From NCBI RefSeq assembly GCF_014322795.1, contig NZ_JAASTT010000001.1, forward strand, positions 186,001 through 250,000: a stretch of 64,000 nucleotides of DNA. The letters run 5' to 3'. The notes under the pieces were generated by a model, which was given only the letters and a program-made list of their open reading frames with translations, was not told the origin of the DNA and made no database searches. The stretch is from Paenilisteria portnoyi (GTDB lineage: Bacteria; Bacillota; Bacilli; Lactobacillales; Listeriaceae). The translations under genes and the position numbers were made by a program. Positions 19,717 to 29,168 of this stretch are shown one piece after another; within the stretch, counting starts at the first letter, position 1; every line of letters begins with the position of its first letter.

Positions 19717-20820
19717 TTAAAGCAGGCCGTCCCAGACGGAAGCTTCTTTTTCAATTTTAGTGTTATCAATATCCCCCAGATTAGAGCCAGCACGTGATTT
19801 TTCAACTGTTTCAAGTCGTTCATTCAAAGGTTTAACAGCATCATCAATAGCTGATTTGATAATTTCGGCAAAATCATCTTTCTTAATATCAGTTTTTGCC
19901 TCGGCATCTTTTTTCTTCTTTTTCTCTGCATCAGAGAGTTCATCATCATTTTTCTCAGCTTTCTCCAAAGAATCGAGGCGCTCATTAATTGGTGCCACTG
20001 ATTCGTTTACTGCTGATTTAATGATACTTTCTAGTTCTTCTTTCTTCATATCAATCTCATCTCCTTCTTTTTCAAATGCTTTCAGTGTATACTCCAATCC
20101 GCCGCCTTGAATTTCTTTAATGATTGTTGTGAAATCGTCAATTGCATCGTAGACTCTAGTGAAATTAACGCTATCATAACCTTTGGCATTCCAAATTTCA
20201 TCGCAAAATGAATCAATTGCTGCACCAACGTTTTTAGAGGGTAATCGCTTATCATAATTGTCCTTGACAGTGCCCTTGGTAAAGAAATTTTTCACCAAAT
20301 TAAAAAAGCCTTGCGCTTCATCAGAAGGTTCGGCTTTTGCTAAGGGTTCTTCTATCGCTTCGGCATGTCCAGCCATGGAGTAGCCAGTAATCTCACCTTT
20401 TTGAATACTTTCCCAGATGGCATCGGATGCTTTTGTCGCTAAGACCCAGCTACCTTTTGTAACGATTTGATCACCAATTGCAAAATCGGATGGCGCAATG
20501 TAGCTTTCAACAACTTCCCCAACTCCCGATTCAAAATTATGTTGCTGATCAATATTGCGAGCATCTTTCAGAAACTGATGCGCGGCCTTTTCGATTTCCT
20601 CTGCTTTCATGAAATCTCCATGCGCATCTTTAACATCAGGCTCATATACAAGCCCATACACCAATTGTTTAGCTTCATCTGCTTTATTGATAAACAGACT
20701 CACTTGTTTTTGGATATTTGGTTGATCTGCTGATTTGGTTAAAAAGAATTGCTTTTTATTAGCAGCCTTATCAACATAAGATACATGACTAATGTTTGCG
20801 TTAATTAACTCTCTTCCCAT
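19717..20820 (-). CDS. xkdF: XkdF-like prohead protease/scaffold protein
   Basis: 367 aa. The first ~200 residues (ISHVSYVDKAANKKQFFL; VYEPDVKDAHGDFM.AEEIEKAAH.F; QHNF...G.VVESYIA) form the XkdF domain; the His within QQHNF fits a prohead-protease-like active site. The C-terminus (~250-367) is a long Lys/Glu coiled coil with two similar SIIKSA..ESVAPINERLDSLEK blocks, suited to scaffolding. The ATG at 20820 has an AAGGAGG site upstream; a longer in-frame start is rejected. Confidence 0.88.
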   Translation of the reverse strand: MGRELINANISHVSYVDKAANKKQFFLTKSADQPNIQKQVSLFINKADEAKQLVYGLVYEPDVKDAHGDFMKAEEIEKAAHQFLKDARNIDQQHNFESGVGEVVESYIAPSDFAIGDQIVTKGSWVLATKASDAIWESIQKGEITGYSMAGHAEAIEEPLAKAEPSDEAQGFFNLVKNFFTKGTVKDNYDKRLPSKNVGAAIDSFCDEIWNAKGYDSVNFTRVYDAIDDFTTIIKEIQGGGLEYTLKAFEKEGDEIDMKKEELESIIKSAVNESVAPINERLDSLEKAEKNDDELSDAEKKKKKDAEAKTDIKKDDFAEIIKSAIDDAVKPLNERLETVEKSRAGSNLGDIDNTKIEKEASVWDGLL

Positions 20821-20852
20821 TTCTATATTCACCTCCTTATTGCTCTCATGTA

Positions 20853-20873
20853 TAGGTGGCAACTATGCGGCAA
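20853..20873 (-). promoter_or_regulatory. Putative late promoter/activator site, copy 2 (upstream of xkdF)
   Basis: A 21-bp motif, on the minus strand starting TTGCCGCATAGTTGCC, identical at 20 of 21 positions to 27662-27682. Both copies are followed 4 nt later by TGAGA(G/A)CA and lie about 30 nt before the start codon of a structural operon. I infer a promoter read by the sigma-like protein encoded at 27686-28255. Confidence 0.65.
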
Positions 20874-20974
20874 GATTTTATAATTTATTTATATTATTTG
20901 GCTATAACTCATCGATTAGCCAGCAAAATGGTGTTTTTATAGTCCTTTTAACTCTACATACTTCCAAAAAATTA

Positions 20975-20983
20975 TGGTAAAAT
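20975..20983 (+). promoter_or_regulatory. Extended -10 promoter of the moron gene
   Basis: TGGTAAAAT, an extended -10 element, lies 34 nt before the start codon of the plus-strand gene at 21017. The -35 region is poor, which is common for extended -10 promoters. It allows expression in the lysogen independently of late transcription. Confidence 0.55.
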
Positions 20984-21016
20984 GAGTCTTATAAATCAAA
21001 AAAGGAGTGCAAATCT

Positions 21017-21673
21017 ATGTACGACAAAATAGTTGAAGAATATGATCGAATTGCAAATCTAAATAATATTATCAGCAGTGTGCCTCAGCAAAAAAAAGCT
21101 TACAATCGGCTTGTGGGGACATGGGCTGTGATATCGTTTGTTTCAATGCAAGTAGTAAATTTTTGTCTAGGCACATCTCTTATTTCTTATTTGATAGTAT
21201 TTATGATATTTGTGTATATGTTATTTGTACATAATCAAGGCAGAAAAAAAAGGAAAATAATTTATAAATCGAAAGGTTGTACTACATACGAGCAATATAA
21301 GTTTGCAGTGTTAAATGAACTACTAGAAAAATATAATCTTCATGGTGATAAGGATATCAATGAAATAATTAGTGTCTCGGAGAAAATCATTTCGACCAAT
21401 AGTAAAAATCTTTCTTGGATATATGTATTAATTGCTGCGCTTGCCCTACCTAGTTGGAATAGTTTTGTTCAAGATCAATTATTAAAAAATAATTATTTCG
21501 GTATAGCTATTATTACACCTATTGTCATTGTTATATGTTGCTTTTTGCGAGCTTTGTTTGAATTATTCCCACAAATGATTAGTACAGAGAGAAGCCGACA
21601 AAAATTTTTTTATAATCAACTAATTAAATATAAATATGAGGTTTTAGTTAGACAAAAACAAGAGCAATTATGA
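21017..21673 (+). CDS. Moron: four-helix membrane protein of unknown function
   Basis: 218 aa on the strand opposite to all neighbouring structural genes. Two hydrophobic hairpins (residues ~33-72 and ~133-185) separated by a basic, cytosolic-looking loop, with a basic C-terminus. No motif recognised. AAAGGAG site before the ATG. It is markedly AT-rich compared with the flanking structural genes, has its own promoter and is closed by a strong terminator, the signature of a lysogenic-conversion 'moron'. Superinfection exclusion or host-surface modification are plausible roles but not shown by the sequence. Confidence 0.8.
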   Translation: MYDKIVEEYDRIANLNNIISSVPQQKKAYNRLVGTWAVISFVSMQVVNFCLGTSLISYLIVFMIFVYMLFVHNQGRKKRKIIYKSKGCTTYEQYKFAVLNELLEKYNLHGDKDINEIISVSEKIISTNSKNLSWIYVLIAALALPSWNSFVQDQLLKNNYFGIAIITPIVIVICCFLRALFELFPQMISTERSRQKFFYNQLIKYKYEVLVRQKQEQL

Positions 21674-21690
21674 AAACTGCTCTTGTTTTT
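21654..21690. terminator. Bidirectional intrinsic terminator
   Basis: Perfect 13-bp inverted repeat (AAAAACAAGAGCA / TGCTCTTGTTTTT) around an 11-nt loop, with A-runs and T-runs on both sides. It ends the moron transcript and should also stop minus-strand late transcription coming from the terminase operon, which explains a second late promoter before xkdF. Confidence 0.85.
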
Positions 21691-21997
21691 ATGTTATCGT
21701 ATCGGCTGGAGTTCCGGGTAAATACGGCCCATCGTACTCATCTTCTATAATGGAGTCGAATATCTCATTTCTAACAAAATAATATGCCGAAAGTGTATGT
21801 TCTAGCTCTTTGCCACGTGCAACAGGGCTGTACCCGTTGGCAATAGAAAGACTCCATTTTGTTTTAAGCTTTGTTGAGTGGTCTAAATAGATCAATTTTA
21901 GCAAGGATTCATCTCCTGAAATAAATTGTCCATTTTTCCACTCTAACTCATACTCCGAGCCGTTCACCAAACCCTTGATTTTAAAATATCCCTTCAT
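21689..21997 (-). CDS. Hypothetical phage protein downstream of minor head gene
   Basis: 102 aa, acidic C-terminus (IIEDEYDGPYLPGTPADT). Starts inside the end of the minor head gene (4-nt overlap) and stops within the bidirectional terminator, so it is the last gene of the terminase-portal transcript. No recognised domain; possible partner of the C-terminal zincin-like domain of its neighbour, by context only. Confidence 0.7.
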   Translation of the reverse strand: MKGYFKIKGLVNGSEYELEWKNGQFISGDESLLKLIYLDHSTKLKTKWSLSIANGYSPVARGKELEHTLSAYYFVRNEIFDSIIEDEYDGPYLPGTPADTIT

Positions 21998-23742
21998 AAT
22001 CTTGCTAACACCCCCAATATGAAATGCAAGTATTCCTTATCCTTGTAAATATCATAACTTAAACTATACAAACCTTCAATTCCCATTGAAAACAGTTCGT
22101 ATGCCCGTCCATCATAATCTTTACCCATGTATTTTCGTATGAAATTGTCAACACGAGTTTGTTCTTTTTTATTATATCCTGGTCCCATATGCACCAACGG
22201 TTCGTTAAGGGTTCGACGAGTATAGAACTGCTTTTCAGCCTCTAAAAGTCCGGGAATAATATACTCAAAACGGTGTCCCATCTCATGAAGCGCAGTACCA
22301 AAAGTATTATGTTTAGCATTAAGTGCAATTGTTGCTTTCTGATTATCATGCATATAATAGCCTCGTCTTACATTTTTCACGAGTAACGAGCCTGCTTTAT
22401 TTGATTTAGTAACCCAGTCATCAGGAAAGAGAAAAGAAACGCCTGATATCTCTCTTGAAAGTTTAACTTGGGAGCCTATAGCGAAATTCTGCATGCGGAC
22501 AGTGTCAAATGAGCGTATTTCAGACAGAATATTAGCCGTAGTCTCCGCCCTTCTATCAGCAAGTAGTTGCTTCATTTTTTGTAGATCCTGATATTTCTTC
22601 TCATATTCACTACTGTCCGCAATATCATTCGTCAAAAGCTTGCTTTTCACATCCTCAAATTCCTTCTCGATTCTCTGGAATTCCTTCGTAACAGCTTTAA
22701 TACGTGTGTCCACTTCTTTTTGAACAACAGCACCTGTTTCAAGCAACTCAACCTCACTCACAACAGCTTTACCAACATTCTCTTTCAATTTGTCCAAAGA
22801 TGAAGCAATAGGAGTTGTTTTTTTATCCATTTCACCCAGTACTTCGGCACGTGCTTTTTCTTTATCCTCTTTGGACCACCCTAGGATATCCTCGTTTACA
22901 TCAGGCCCCATGGTGCATTGACAGTTTATTCGTTCTTTTGGTGAAAGTGATGGATCTCGAGGGAACATGGCCAACTCGCCACTATCTGGAATCATAAAGG
23001 GTTGATCAACATCGACGACCGTTCCGCTAAGCTCTATATGGTTTGATCTGGGTGCGATTCCTTTCCCCCCAGAGTGTTTCCATTTCTTCCCCTCGACACT
23101 GGGCGACTGTTCAAAAGCCTCTTGCAGTGCAACGCTTGAAGCAGTTAATACCTCTGTGATTGCTGTAGTTCGCGCTCTATTACGATTAAAAGCCGGCAAA
23201 TCTTTGAGCGCTAGCTCTACACTTTGAATCCCTTTACCGTCTTTGAGCGCATTGAACAAGACGGATTCTACTTGGTCCTTGGAATGAATGTCCATAATTT
23301 TTGCTAACTCGTCCGACCATTCCTGAATCCAAGTCATTGAACGACCAGATAGGCGATTAAAAGATACATCTTTGTCTAGCGTCTCCATAATCGTCCCAGA
23401 AATGTCAGATGTTGTTGCTTCTAAGAATTTAGAGGCTTCCATAGACATATTTTCACGGAACTCATCACCTTTAAATAAATCATTCGAGTAGTACCTCATC
23501 AGTTCTTCAACTGTGAGATCAGATTCAGCTTTTTTTACGGCCTTTTTCATAGCATTAATATAATAAGCCATTTGTTCTCGAAGTAGCCTAGAAATGACCT
23601 TCTCGAAGCTCTCAACGAACTGTGGTATTTTATCCATTCCGACCTCATCAAGTAAATTTGGGTCAAAGTCTGCCTTACTAATCGTATCAACGTAGGCATC
23701 AATTCGCTTGATGATTGCTACAACCTTATCATATCTTTCCAT
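21994..23742 (-). CDS. Minor head protein (Mu gpF-like) fused to zincin-like domain
   Basis: 582 aa. Residues ~150-285 carry the Mu F/SPP1 gp7 minor head pattern: RARTTAITEVLTAS, W-K-HSGG...RSNHIELSGTVV, PF..PDSGELAMFPRDPS and a closing INCQCTM. The C-terminal ~200 residues are a separate domain with an HExxH zinc-protease signature (HEMGH, ~486-490) and downstream glutamates in AYELFSMGIEGLY (~549, ~556) that could be the third ligand. The middle (~300-400) is helical. The fused region could be a peptidase or an ADP-ribosyltransferase/lethal-factor-type zincin; activity is inferred only. Confidence 0.82.
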   Translation of the reverse strand: MERYDKVVAIIKRIDAYVDTISKADFDPNLLDEVGMDKIPQFVESFEKVISRLLREQMAYYINAMKKAVKKAESDLTVEELMRYYSNDLFKGDEFRENMSMEASKFLEATTSDISGTIMETLDKDVSFNRLSGRSMTWIQEWSDELAKIMDIHSKDQVESVLFNALKDGKGIQSVELALKDLPAFNRNRARTTAITEVLTASSVALQEAFEQSPSVEGKKWKHSGGKGIAPRSNHIELSGTVVDVDQPFMIPDSGELAMFPRDPSLSPKERINCQCTMGPDVNEDILGWSKEDKEKARAEVLGEMDKKTTPIASSLDKLKENVGKAVVSEVELLETGAVVQKEVDTRIKAVTKEFQRIEKEFEDVKSKLLTNDIADSSEYEKKYQDLQKMKQLLADRRAETTANILSEIRSFDTVRMQNFAIGSQVKLSREISGVSFLFPDDWVTKSNKAGSLLVKNVRRGYYMHDNQKATIALNAKHNTFGTALHEMGHRFEYIIPGLLEAEKQFYTRRTLNEPLVHMGPGYNKKEQTRVDNFIRKYMGKDYDGRAYELFSMGIEGLYSLSYDIYKDKEYLHFILGVLARL

Positions 23743-25303
23743 GATCCCTCAACTCCATTAGCAAGTCTCTCATGTCTTTCATAATTAATGATTGCTCATC
23801 ATATTCGAAACTCTTTTGTATATTGCTAAGTGAATTTGGATCACTAGGCGCCTGATTATTCGCCTGCATCTCAGCTAATAGCAACTGAATAGGCTTATTT
23901 AACTCCTCTGGTACATCATCTACCTTTTTCCCTAGCAGCTTACTTAGCAACGGCCGAATATCGTTAGGTAGTACGGCGCCAGCACTATTGAATGGATATA
24001 AAGCTGGAGCAATAGAGGTAATATCGGTCAAATCAGGACTCTTAAGTTCTAATTTAGCCTCGTGAATACCTAGCGGTTCAAGGAAGGCCGCATTAAGTGT
24101 TCTAGCAAAAGCACGACGCTCTGGCTGGAATACTTGTTCCTCAGTAATTTTCTTAGCAGTCTCAGCAGTAGCCTTATTGTATTCATCAGCCTCTCCAGTA
24201 TAAAGCGGCGGTAGCCTAAACGCTGAACGCATCTTTTTGCGATGTGATTCGTCGTATTCAAGGAACAAGGCATCTTTTTGCAACATATCGGCTAAGGATT
24301 TGATTTCAACTTTGACATCAGTTGTCTCAATCTCGCCCTTTTGATTCTCAACCTCATCGCCTTTAACTTCAAGAAGGAGAAATTGATGAGCATTCTCAGT
24401 ACCGGAAACATTATTCATGTATTCCTGAATGCTGTTATACGACTCATCATCTAGCTCCCCATTGGTCACTGTGATAGCAGCTGGAACATGTCGGCCGTTT
24501 TTAAAGTACAGCAAATTCAGTTCTTCGGCCTTTCTGGCTCCATATAGACCAACAATATTCCCAATCCACCGCGGTTTTCCATATGTTCCAGAACCGATTT
24601 TGAAATGGAGGAGCTCTGTGGCTTGTGATTCTGGCTCAACGGACTCGCTATACTCACCCGTTTTATAATCCATAATCCTAGGATCGCCATATTCTTTAAA
24701 CCATATTTTTTTATCATCAATAATTTGTAAATAGCGCCGAAATCTTTTCTTTCTCTTTATCTCGGTTTCGTTCCCTTCTGCATCAATAATCTGGTATGTT
24801 ACTTCAACAGGGTTCGTCTTTTTGCATACTCGAATGAATTGGGCAGCGGCGAACTCGAACCCATCAGGCATATTTTTACCATTCCGCAACACTTCTATAT
24901 AGCCATTTCCAGTTCGTTCTCGATCTTCTAAAACATGTTGAAGAATAGCCTCCGTACCTTCATCCATGTTGGCATATTTAATAAAATTTGATAGGCTTTT
25001 CTGCTCGTTTTCACTTTTCAACTTGATGTCCTCAGTCACATCATCCCCATTTAAATCGATTCGTGATTTCCCCTCGATGCCAAAACCGATAATATTTGTT
25101 TTGTATGCATCAATGCACTGCTGGAGAATTGTTGAATACTCGGGTATTTTGGATAGCTCATCCAAGTTATACGGTGGATTAATTACGCTGTCTACCTCCG
25201 TAAATGAACCTGCTAATTTATCTTCTGCATTTATTTGATTTGTTGAGCCATTCCCAGCTCCATCTTTTGCTTTAAATACTTGTGCAGTTACTTTTTTACC
25301 CAC
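23729..25303 (-). CDS. xkdE: Phage portal protein (XkdE-like)
   Basis: 524 aa. The dodecameric channel through which DNA enters and leaves the capsid. Portal features: [32 protein letters not shown], ..[11 protein letters not shown]..., [32 protein letters not shown] and [21 protein letters not shown]. The GTG at 25303 is chosen because a GAAGGAGAG site precedes it; it overlaps the terminase stop by 8 nt. Upstream in-frame codons belong to terminase coding sequence. Confidence 0.92.
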   Translation of the reverse strand: MGKKVTAQVFKAKDGAGNGSTNQINAEDKLAGSFTEVDSVINPPYNLDELSKIPEYSTILQQCIDAYKTNIIGFGIEGKSRIDLNGDDVTEDIKLKSENEQKSLSNFIKYANMDEGTEAILQHVLEDRERTGNGYIEVLRNGKNMPDGFEFAAAQFIRVCKKTNPVEVTYQIIDAEGNETEIKRKKRFRRYLQIIDDKKIWFKEYGDPRIMDYKTGEYSESVEPESQATELLHFKIGSGTYGKPRWIGNIVGLYGARKAEELNLLYFKNGRHVPAAITVTNGELDDESYNSIQEYMNNVSGTENAHQFLLLEVKGDEVENQKGEIETTDVKVEIKSLADMLQKDALFLEYDESHRKKMRSAFRLPPLYTGEADEYNKATAETAKKITEEQVFQPERRAFARTLNAAFLEPLGIHEAKLELKSPDLTDITSIAPALYPFNSAGAVLPNDIRPLLSKLLGKKVDDVPEELNKPIQLLLAEMQANNQAPSDPNSLSNIQKSFEYDEQSLIMKDMRDLLMELRDHGKI

Positions 25304-26654
25304 GTTTGCGTCTCTCCTTCCGTCTTTCCTTGCGTTTTTTAATGGATTTATCCGTCTCTTCTTTGATATCTGGTACATCGTAACCATCAAGGCCATACCA
25401 CATTGCCGAAAATGTATGTGGGTCAATATTGAACTCATCCTCAATGATTTCGCCTAACTTGTCCTTAGCAAATGTAAGGTCTTTTAGCTCGTAAATCGTG
25501 TTTTCACAGGCATCCGATACAATTATTTGCCTGAATCGCTTGATTTTCTTGGTATTTTGAAGCCGTGAACCTGGGAACTTCAAGGCTTCAATCATGTTAA
25601 AACCTTGTTTTCTAAAGTACGCAATTGTTTTTGGTTCAGCACTATCAGCTATTATCAGCTCTTGTGATTGCTTGAAGCTTTCTAAGTCAACGGCAGTTTC
25701 TGGATCAGTCATGCCGTTTTTGTAGTACTCCCAATGGACATAAAGGATAAGCTTTTCAGGATCTATAACCATCCGTAAAACCGCATTCTTGGATTCTACG
25801 AAACCAAAGTCCATTCCAGCCCTTGCCATTGGCTTATTGATAGCATTAATAGCCTTCATAACCTCTTTGTGACTTTTAACTACTAGCTGCGGCAGTACGC
25901 GGATACCATTGACACCGAAACGACCTTTTCGAGCGATTCGGTACATGTCCAGGTCGTAGAGTTTCATTTCATCCAGCTGAGTAATGTATGATTTTGGAGC
26001 ATAGTAATTGTCATCAACGGTTGAATGGTGATAATAGGTATCTTCTGTCTTGATGATGCGCTTCTTGTATAATTCTTGATCATCCATGATTAGACGTTTA
26101 TTTTGTTCATCTTTGAAAAAGTGCTTATAGGACCAGTTATCTTTGCCAACGGGATTGGTACTTAACAAAATATGGAGCGATAAAGTGGGGTGCCGTAATC
26201 GACCTAACAGCTCTTTAAATCCTGTATACTTGACCTCGCTACACTCTTCCAACCATACAATCGATATGCCATTTATTGATTTCAGCTTAGCCGGCTTGTC
26301 CATACCTTTGAAAATAATACGACTGCCGTTTGAAAAACGTATCTGCATGGGTGATTGCATCGCTTTGACCAATCCGCGACCCTCGAGATCCATTAATTCG
26401 ATAAGTTCTTCAAATAATGAGAAAGTGGAATCTCTGTGAGTGTCGTATACTTCACGGATTACCAGCATTTTGCGCTTTTCTTCTAATCCTTTTAGTAGCA
26501 ACTTAAATGCGGTGTGGTAGCTCTTGGATGAGCCATAACCACCCACTAAGAAATAATTTTTTCGGGACCAGTCGAACACATAATCTTCAAAATGGGGATT
26601 TGTAGTGAACTGAATGGGGCCTAGTTCTTCTTCATCTTGATCTAGAGCATACAT
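25296..26654 (-). CDS. xtmB: Terminase large subunit (XtmB)
   Basis: 452 aa, DNA-packaging motor with ATPase and nuclease. Walker A-like GGYGSSKS at ~38-45, Walker B SIVWLEE at ~131-137, the STNP coupling motif ([12 protein letters not shown]) and nuclease acidic residues in GMDFGF and IIADSAEPK, then YDVPD near the end. Overlaps the small subunit (ATG at TAATG-type junction). PBSX/Terminase_3 family. Confidence 0.95.
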   Translation of the reverse strand: MYALDQDEEELGPIQFTTNPHFEDYVFDWSRKNYFLVGGYGSSKSYHTAFKLLLKGLEEKRKMLVIREVYDTHRDSTFSLFEELIELMDLEGRGLVKAMQSPMQIRFSNGSRIIFKGMDKPAKLKSINGISIVWLEECSEVKYTGFKELLGRLRHPTLSLHILLSTNPVGKDNWSYKHFFKDEQNKRLIMDDQELYKKRIIKTEDTYYHHSTVDDNYYAPKSYITQLDEMKLYDLDMYRIARKGRFGVNGIRVLPQLVVKSHKEVMKAINAINKPMARAGMDFGFVESKNAVLRMVIDPEKLILYVHWEYYKNGMTDPETAVDLESFKQSQELIIADSAEPKTIAYFRKQGFNMIEALKFPGSRLQNTKKIKRFRQIIVSDACENTIYELKDLTFAKDKLGEIIEDEFNIDPHTFSAMWYGLDGYDVPDIKEETDKSIKKRKERRKERRKRG

Positions 26655-27445
26655 TAGCTATCACCCGCCCTTTTAACGATAATGGTCGTCGGTGCTGGTG
26701 TTTTATTGGGTTCTAATAGTTTATTTACTTCGGCACGCTCTTTAGCAACTTTAGCTTGAATAAGCTCCAATTTAGATTTTCTTTCTTCATCTGGATCAGA
26801 TATTTCGATATACTGCTTGATTAATGACCTCAATTCAGACATCGCCCGACTTTGGGCATTTAAAAAGGTGGCTTGTCTATCCCAAGCGAATTGGAAATCG
26901 AACTCTTCTTTTGCAACATAGGAGCTATAGCCGGTGCTAGCTGTACCTCTAATATCATACTGGACTTCTTTCAACTCTCTTATCATTTCGTCCTTATCTG
27001 TGACTAACATGATTTTTTGAGCTCTGATTATTGCTGCATATTTTATTTGTATCATGTCCCATAAGATATCTTGAGGGGCGGCATCATTAAATGCATCCAT
27101 GATTTCAATCGCCTCATCTGGGATATACTTGGCGAATAATCCATGCTTAACAGCGTTCTGATTACCAGTTTTGCTCGCGCCCTTGCCCTTGGCGTTAGTA
27201 TTACCAGCCTGTCCACCGCGTTTCTTTGGTTCGGAACGTTCCGTATTACGTTCGGAGCGTTCCATTGATTTTTTTGGAGGGATACCGAAGAGGCGCTCCT
27301 CCCACTTGTCTTTATTTTTCCAACCTCGAACTGTTCCGTCTCCGATTCCTAATTTAGCAGCAATCGTGTTCAGCTCGATTTTTCCATTGTGTTCCTTGTA
27401 AATTTCATATGCCTTATCTCGATTTGGACTCCTAGGCTTCGGCAC
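26654..27445 (-). CDS. xtmA: Terminase small subunit (XtmA)
   Basis: 263 aa. The N-terminus ([44 protein letters not shown]) is the phiPLPE-type DNA-binding HTH of XtmA; a [28 protein letters not shown] linker region (in parts) is typical of the family; the C-terminus is helical. Recognises the packaging site and recruits the large subunit. Confidence 0.93.
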   Translation of the reverse strand: MPKPRSPNRDKAYEIYKEHNGKIELNTIAAKLGIGDGTVRGWKNKDKWEERLFGIPPKKSMERSERNTERSEPKKRGGQAGNTNAKGKGASKTGNQNAVKHGLFAKYIPDEAIEIMDAFNDAAPQDILWDMIQIKYAAIIRAQKIMLVTDKDEMIRELKEVQYDIRGTASTGYSSYVAKEEFDFQFAWDRQATFLNAQSRAMSELRSLIKQYIEISDPDEERKSKLELIQAKVAKERAEVNKLLEPNKTPAPTTIIVKRAGDS

Positions 27446-27502
27446 AGTGTACCCCTCCTTTCGTTCGTTTTGAGGTTCTGTAGATAAATTTTGGGGCTGT
27501 TC

Positions 27503-27634
27503 CTACTTTTTGGGGCGGTTATTTTTATGCGAGGCTATGAGCAACAGGACTAGTATAGATAGCCATAACCACCAGTATTTAACAAATAGTTCACCTTCCG
27601 TCAAATGAATCAAGTCACTTAGAAAGCTTGTCAT
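27503..27634 (-). CDS. Small single-pass membrane protein at the head of the late operon
   Basis: 43 aa. One hydrophobic segment (KYWWLWLSILVLLLIASH) and a basic tail. ATG at 27634 preceded by CAGGAGTGA at a somewhat long distance. It is the first gene after the putative late promoter at 27662-27682. Function unknown. Confidence 0.6.
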   Translation of the reverse strand: MTSFLSDLIHLTEGELFVKYWWLWLSILVLLLIASHKNNRPKK

Positions 27635-27661
27635 CACAACACTCACTCCTGTTCTCAATAG

Positions 27662-27682
27662 TAGGTGGCAACTGTGCGGCAA
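27662..27682 (-). promoter_or_regulatory. Putative late promoter/activator site, copy 1 (terminase operon)
   Basis: Partner of the 20853-20873 motif (20/21 identical; TTGCCGCACAGTTGCC on the minus strand). It begins 3 nt beyond the stop codon of the sigma-like regulator and 28 nt before the 43-aa gene that opens the late operon. A normal sigma-A -10 box is not apparent, consistent with a phage-specific activator. Confidence 0.68.
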
Positions 27683-27685
27683 AGC

Positions 27686-28255
27686 TCAAATAGCCATACA
27701 GTATAAATTCTTGTCAAGTCGTTCTTGAATTTTTTTCTTCGCCCTATCCGCATAGGAACGAACGGAACGTACGCTTATTTCCATTTTGTCGGCTACCTGG
27801 TTCCATGATAGGTTTTCTTCATACCTTAACAAGATTGCTTTTTTCTCTTGCTCTGACAGAGTTGACATGGCATCTTCCATCTTTATACGGTCCCATTCAG
27901 CTATTTCAACACTTTCATCCACCATTTCATAAGCAAGTCCGTGGGTTTGGATAAACCATTTACGCATGACTTCCACATCTTCAATCTTAATTTCTCGCTG
28001 TTCCATGGATCGGCGTTCTATTGGGCGTCTTAGTCCGGGTTCATATCCTTTTTCAATCCATTCCAACGCGTACTGCGTACTATCAATAATGCTATTTAGC
28101 TTGGATTTAATAGCATCCTCTGGAATAGCATTTCTTTTTCTCTTTTGTCCATGCTCTAGAGGAGGGGTTTTTAGATCGATTATTTTTTGCAATTTTGCCA
28201 AACACTTTCGAGCTGCTTTTAAATCAGCCTGGTATTCTGGTATTAAATCTTTCAC
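27686..28255 (-). CDS. Late-gene activator with sigma-70 region 4-like HTH (Xpf-like)
   Basis: 189 aa. The C-terminal ~60 residues (STLSEQEKKAILLRY, NLSWNQVADKMEISVRSVRSY) are a sigma region 4 helix-turn-helix; the N-terminus is helical. In PBSX, Xpf is a sigma-like positive regulator of the late operon and sits just before the terminase genes, the position held here. A copy of the 21-bp motif follows immediately. The protein therefore probably switches on packaging, structural and lysis genes. Confidence 0.8.
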   Translation of the reverse strand: MKDLIPEYQADLKAARKCLAKLQKIIDLKTPPLEHGQKRKRNAIPEDAIKSKLNSIIDSTQYALEWIEKGYEPGLRRPIERRSMEQREIKIEDVEVMRKWFIQTHGLAYEMVDESVEIAEWDRIKMEDAMSTLSEQEKKAILLRYEENLSWNQVADKMEISVRSVRSYADRAKKKIQERLDKNLYCMAI

Positions 28256-28284
28256 TTTTTTCAGCTCCTCTATTGTTTTTAGAC

Positions 28285-28336
28285 AAACAAAAAGAGGACA
28301 CCAATTAAGAGCTTTCGCTCAAAACTAGTGTCCTCT
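28285..28336 (-). terminator. Strong intrinsic terminator ending the early operon
   Basis: Perfect 9-bp stem (AGAGGACAC/GTGTCCTCT) enclosing a smaller GAGC/GCTC hairpin, followed on the minus strand by TTTTTGTTT. It separates the 262-aa membrane protein gene and the early operon from the late activator, so the activator needs its own promoter or read-through/antitermination. Confidence 0.8.
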
Positions 28337-28379
28337 GGTGGTCCAGTGGGACTTATTTATTTTTTAATAGCATCTTTCT

Positions 28380-29168
28380 TTAATATAAAAAAGCATAGAA
28401 TAATACAATAGCTAGCAGGGGAATATACTTCACCCACTTACTTCTTATACGCTTCATTTTATTAATTTGTTCGTACTCAACAGAAGTAGTTAAATTCGAA
28501 TAACTCTTAAAACTATACGCTCTAGACATAGATAGTAAGTATACAACCGACCATTCTTTTAAATAAATATCTTTGAAATTAATTTTTAAGCGCAAGATCG
28601 GCATAATCGGTTTTAATTCACCCTCATATCCTAGCTCTCCCACAAAATTATGGTTTACAATTGCTATAAAATAGGATGGAAGATATATCTTTTCACTTGA
28701 ATTAGCTGCAATTGAACTTCCAGTTTTAACATATGAATTCGCAAAGTAAGTTTTTGAATAAGATTGTTCTTTCTCACTTATTCTGTGGAACTCAACAATT
28801 TTTCCTAAGAATTCATCATCACAGATTTTTACAAACCTTGCATCCGGAGTGTTTTTAGGTTTATTCGATTTCAAAAAATACTCTTGCAATTCATCTTCAT
28901 TTTCAATTCTAAAAGAGTATCTAATATCCACAGCGGACTCTTTCCCAATATTTTTTAACTCTAGGGTAGAATTTGAAAATTTTTTATCCAGTTCTTCATT
29001 TGTATCCCAATCATAAATAACATTATGAATATTTGCTGAAAAAGTTTTTAGTTCTGGAATTAGTATTGGTGTGGTCGATTTTTTATTTGACCACACCTGA
29101 TAGATAATCGCAAAAAATGATAATAATGCGGCTAAAGCTGCTGATACACCACTTAAGGCATCCCACAT
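28380..29168 (-). CDS. Membrane protein of unknown function (possible moron)
   Basis: 262 aa. An N-terminal transmembrane helix (~5-27), a large soluble domain and a C-terminal transmembrane helix (~246-260). The soluble part begins KKSTTPILIPELKTF and has beta-sandwich character (STLELKNIGKESAVDIRY). Overlaps xtrA-like gene by 1 nt. AT-richer than neighbours and bounded by a strong terminator, so it may be a conversion or defence gene carried at the end of the early operon. No recognised family. Confidence 0.72.
   Translation of the reverse strand: MWDALSGVSAALAALLSFFAIIYQVWSNKKSTTPILIPELKTFSANIHNVIYDWDTNEELDKKFSNSTLELKNIGKESAVDIRYSFRIENEDELQEYFLKSNKPKNTPDARFVKICDDEFLGKIVEFHRISEKEQSYSKTYFANSYVKTGSSIAANSSEKIYLPSYFIAIVNHNFVGELGYEGELKPIMPILRLKINFKDIYLKEWSVVYLLSMSRAYSFKSYSNLTTSVEYEQINKMKRIRSKWVKYIPLLAIVLFYAFLY

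Noticed and set aside
25304-25444. N-terminal extension of the portal protein
   Set aside because: Falls inside the terminase gene; GTG at 25303 has a proper ribosome site.
28285-28336. CRISPR-like or transposon terminal repeat
   Set aside because: A single inverted repeat with T-run and no spacers or flanking duplication; best read as a terminator. No CRISPR array, tRNA, rRNA or IS element was seen anywhere in the window.
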